This document shows, one piece after another, positions 62,418 through 64,000 of a stretch of DNA of 64,000 nucleotides. Every line of letters starts with the position of its first letter. The first letter of the stretch is position 1. The translations under genes and the position numbers were made by a program. The stretch comes from Pseudodesulfovibrio sp. 5S69 (GTDB lineage Bacteria > Desulfobacterota > Desulfovibrionia > Desulfovibrionales > Desulfovibrionaceae), in NCBI RefSeq assembly GCF_037094465.1, contig NZ_CP146609.1, positions 2,227,501 through 2,291,500 of the forward strand, written 5' to 3'. A model generated the notes under the pieces. It did no database searches. It was not told where the DNA came from and saw only the letters and a list, made by a program, of their open reading frames with translations.

Positions 62418-63077
62418 CTAGACGATGACGTGTTTGCGGATGTAGCCGACCACCTCGTCCACGTCGTCCGTGACCATGAACAGGTCGAGGTCTTCGGCCT
62501 TGCAAAAGCCGTTGGGGACCATCTGGGTCTTGAACCAGTCGATCAGCCCTGCCCAGTACTCGGAGCCGAAGAGCACGATGGGGAACGGCTTGATGCGGTG
62601 GGTCTGGATGAGCACCAGGGCCTCGGACAGCTCGTCCAGGGTGCCGTAGCCGCCGGGCAGGGCCACGTAGGCCAGGGCGTACTTGATGAACATGAGCTTG
62701 CGGATGAAGAAGTAGCGGAACTCGCTCTTGATGTTCAGGAACTCGTTGCTCTTCTGCTCCATGGGCAGGTGGATGTGCAGCCCGATGGATTCGCCATCGT
62801 TCTCGAACGCGCCCTTGTTGCCCGCTTCCATGAGGCCGGGACCGCCGCCGGTGATGACCGAAAATCCGGCCTGGGACAAGGCCTTGGACAGCTCCACGGT
62901 CTTCTGGTAGAGCGGTTCGTCCTGCTTGACCCTGGCCGATCCGAACACGGAAACGGCTGGGCCGATTTCGGACAGGTTCTCGAACCCGTCGACGATTTCG
63001 GACATGATCTTGAAGAGCCGCCAGGACTCGTGGATGGACAGATCGTCGATCAGATATTGCTTGGAACGATGAATCAT
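62418..63077 (-). CDS. LOG-family (lysine-decarboxylase-like) protein
   Basis: 219 residues. Rossmann fold with VSVFGSARVKQDEPLYQK, ITGGGPGLMEAGNKGA and the signature PGGYGTLDELSEALV. Family members include cytokinin-forming phosphoribohydrolases, or nucleotide 5'-monophosphate glycosidases. AGGAG lies 7 bases before ATG 63077. Upstream gene of the two-gene unit with the DMT transporter. Confidence 0.9.
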   Translation of the reverse strand: MIHRSKQYLIDDLSIHESWRLFKIMSEIVDGFENLSEIGPAVSVFGSARVKQDEPLYQKTVELSKALSQAGFSVITGGGPGLMEAGNKGAFENDGESIGLHIHLPMEQKSNEFLNIKSEFRYFFIRKLMFIKYALAYVALPGGYGTLDELSEALVLIQTHRIKPFPIVLFGSEYWAGLIDWFKTQMVPNGFCKAEDLDLFMVTDDVDEVVGYIRKHVIV

Positions 63078-63247
63078 TGGTTCTCCTGTGCGCTCATGGC
63101 AAGGTTGCCTGGACACGGTTTATGGGGCATGTAGTCTGGGCGGCGGATGCAGGATTCCGCCGACTGCTTCATTACACTGATTTTGTTCCGTTCGGAAGAG
63201 GATTATATTCCGGAATTCCGGGCGGGACGGCAACGCGAGGACAACGT

Positions 63248-64000
63248 ATGAAAGTCACCTTCATGGGCGCGGCCCGCACCGTCAGCGGCTCCTGTTACAT
63301 TCTCGAATGCGACGGCAAGCGTTTCGCCGTGGATTGCGGCATGCACCAGGGCAACAGGGAGATCGAAAAACGCAACTGGAACATCGACGCCTATGACCCC
63401 AAGAAGCTTGATTTCATCCTGATCACCCACGCCCATATCGACCACACCGGGCTGTTGCCCGCCCTGGTGGCCAAGGGATACCGCAATCCCATCTACTGCA
63501 CCTCGCCCACCCGCGACCTGCTGGAGATCATGCTCCTGGACTCGGCCCATATCCAGGAGATGGAGGCGGAGTGGGGCAACCGCAAGCAACGCCGGACAGG
63601 CGGCGACATGATCAAGCCGCTGTACACCATCGCCGATGCCGAGCGGACCACGCCGCTGTTCGCGGCCATCGAATACTCCAAGACCTTCGAGCCCGCGCCG
63701 GGCGTCAAGGTGACCTACAAGGATGCCGGGCACATCCTCGGCTCGGCCTTCATCGAGATCGAGTACCAGGAGGACGGCAAGCTGACCAAGGCGGTCTTCT
63801 CCGGCGATCTGGGCAGGCCGGAACAGCTCATCGTCAATGACCCGTCCGATATGGAGTGCGCGGACTACCTGTTCATGGAGTCCACCTACGGCAACCGCAA
63901 CCACGTGGACGAGAAGGGCAGCCTGGACGAACTGGCCGAGGCCATCGCCTACAGCTACGGCAACGGCGAAAAGGTGGTCATCCCGGCCTTTGCCGTGGAG
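63248..64000 (+). CDS. Metallo-beta-lactamase/beta-CASP RNase-like protein, 5' part
   Basis: 251 residues before the window edge; the gene continues. Metal-binding motif THAHIDHTG (His61, His63, Asp65, His66), then His162 (AGHILGSAF) and Asp187 (FSGDLGRPEQ), as in YSH1/CPSF73-like RNA-cleaving MBL proteins. The beta-CASP domain starts near the cut (YLFMESTYGNRNH). ATG 63248 has only a weak ribosome site. Likely an RNA exo/endonuclease. Confidence 0.88.
   Translation, partial: MKVTFMGAARTVSGSCYILECDGKRFAVDCGMHQGNREIEKRNWNIDAYDPKKLDFILITHAHIDHTGLLPALVAKGYRNPIYCTSPTRDLLEIMLLDSAHIQEMEAEWGNRKQRRTGGDMIKPLYTIADAERTTPLFAAIEYSKTFEPAPGVKVTYKDAGHILGSAFIEIEYQEDGKLTKAVFSGDLGRPEQLIVNDPSDMECADYLFMESTYGNRNHVDEKGSLDELAEAIAYSYGNGEKVVIPAFAVE

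Overview
The window reads as chromosome of a GC-rich anaerobic deltaproteobacterium of the Desulfovibrionaceae, most like Desulfovibrio or Pseudodesulfovibrio. This rests on recognition of family styles rather than a database search: a MucR/Ros-type small regulator, the PaaK/ACT-domain pair, several lineage-style hypothetical genes, an H-NOX domain on a chemoreceptor, and a Desulfovibrio-like intergenic repeat. Almost everything looks like core chromosome. No phage, plasmid, integrase, transposase or CRISPR array was seen.

Layout. 1-1500 is the 3' end of an rRNA operon (23S tail, 5S, terminator). 1.5-7 kb holds small regulators (TetR, MucR, MerR-like), a membrane protein whose tail lies in another frame, and a ThiD-ThiN fusion. 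7.1-13.5 kb is tRNA-Leu(UAG) followed by the protein quality-control run tig, clpP, clpX, lon. 13.5-17.2 kb carries an ADP-ribosylglycohydrolase-like protein without the usual metal ligands, an M23 peptidase and a CBS-pair protein. 17.3-30.7 kb is a long co-directional housekeeping stretch: pcm, a DUF368 lipid-carrier transporter, an Mrp ATPase, pgsA, ftsB, a TPR protein, a lipoprotein, fbp, tsaD, trxA, trxB, bamD, an EF-G and DUF2062.

30.8-36.4 kb is a sensory block: a chemoreceptor with a C-terminal H-NOX haem domain, then cheA and cheB. 36.5-41.3 kb has a fluoride exporter with a DUF190 partner, a CYTH phosphohydrolase-like protein, and the N-degron set clpS, clpA, aat with an intrinsic terminator directly before aat. 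41.9-47.8 kb is uvrB, a K+ channel, ligA and dapB. After a repeat-bearing 434-base gap come cls, a MATE transporter, an Hpt protein, a CPBP membrane protein and a periplasmic binding protein. 53.4-64 kb has ACT/paaK, a nitroreductase, rsfS-gpmI, a second chemoreceptor with a C-terminal sensor-like domain, OsmC, a DMT transporter, a LOG protein and the start of an MBL/beta-CASP RNase-like gene cut by the window end.

The most interesting items are the two chemoreceptors with sensory domains placed after the signalling domain (one H-NOX), the split membrane protein at 3469-3920, the ligand-less ADP-ribosylglycohydrolase homologue, the C-terminal extension on trigger factor, the terminator separating clpSA from aat, the terminator plus short ORF upstream of paaK, and the inverted pair of repeats at 47.9-48.3 kb. 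No clear wholly new multi-gene system was found; the gas-sensing chemotaxis block is the nearest candidate.
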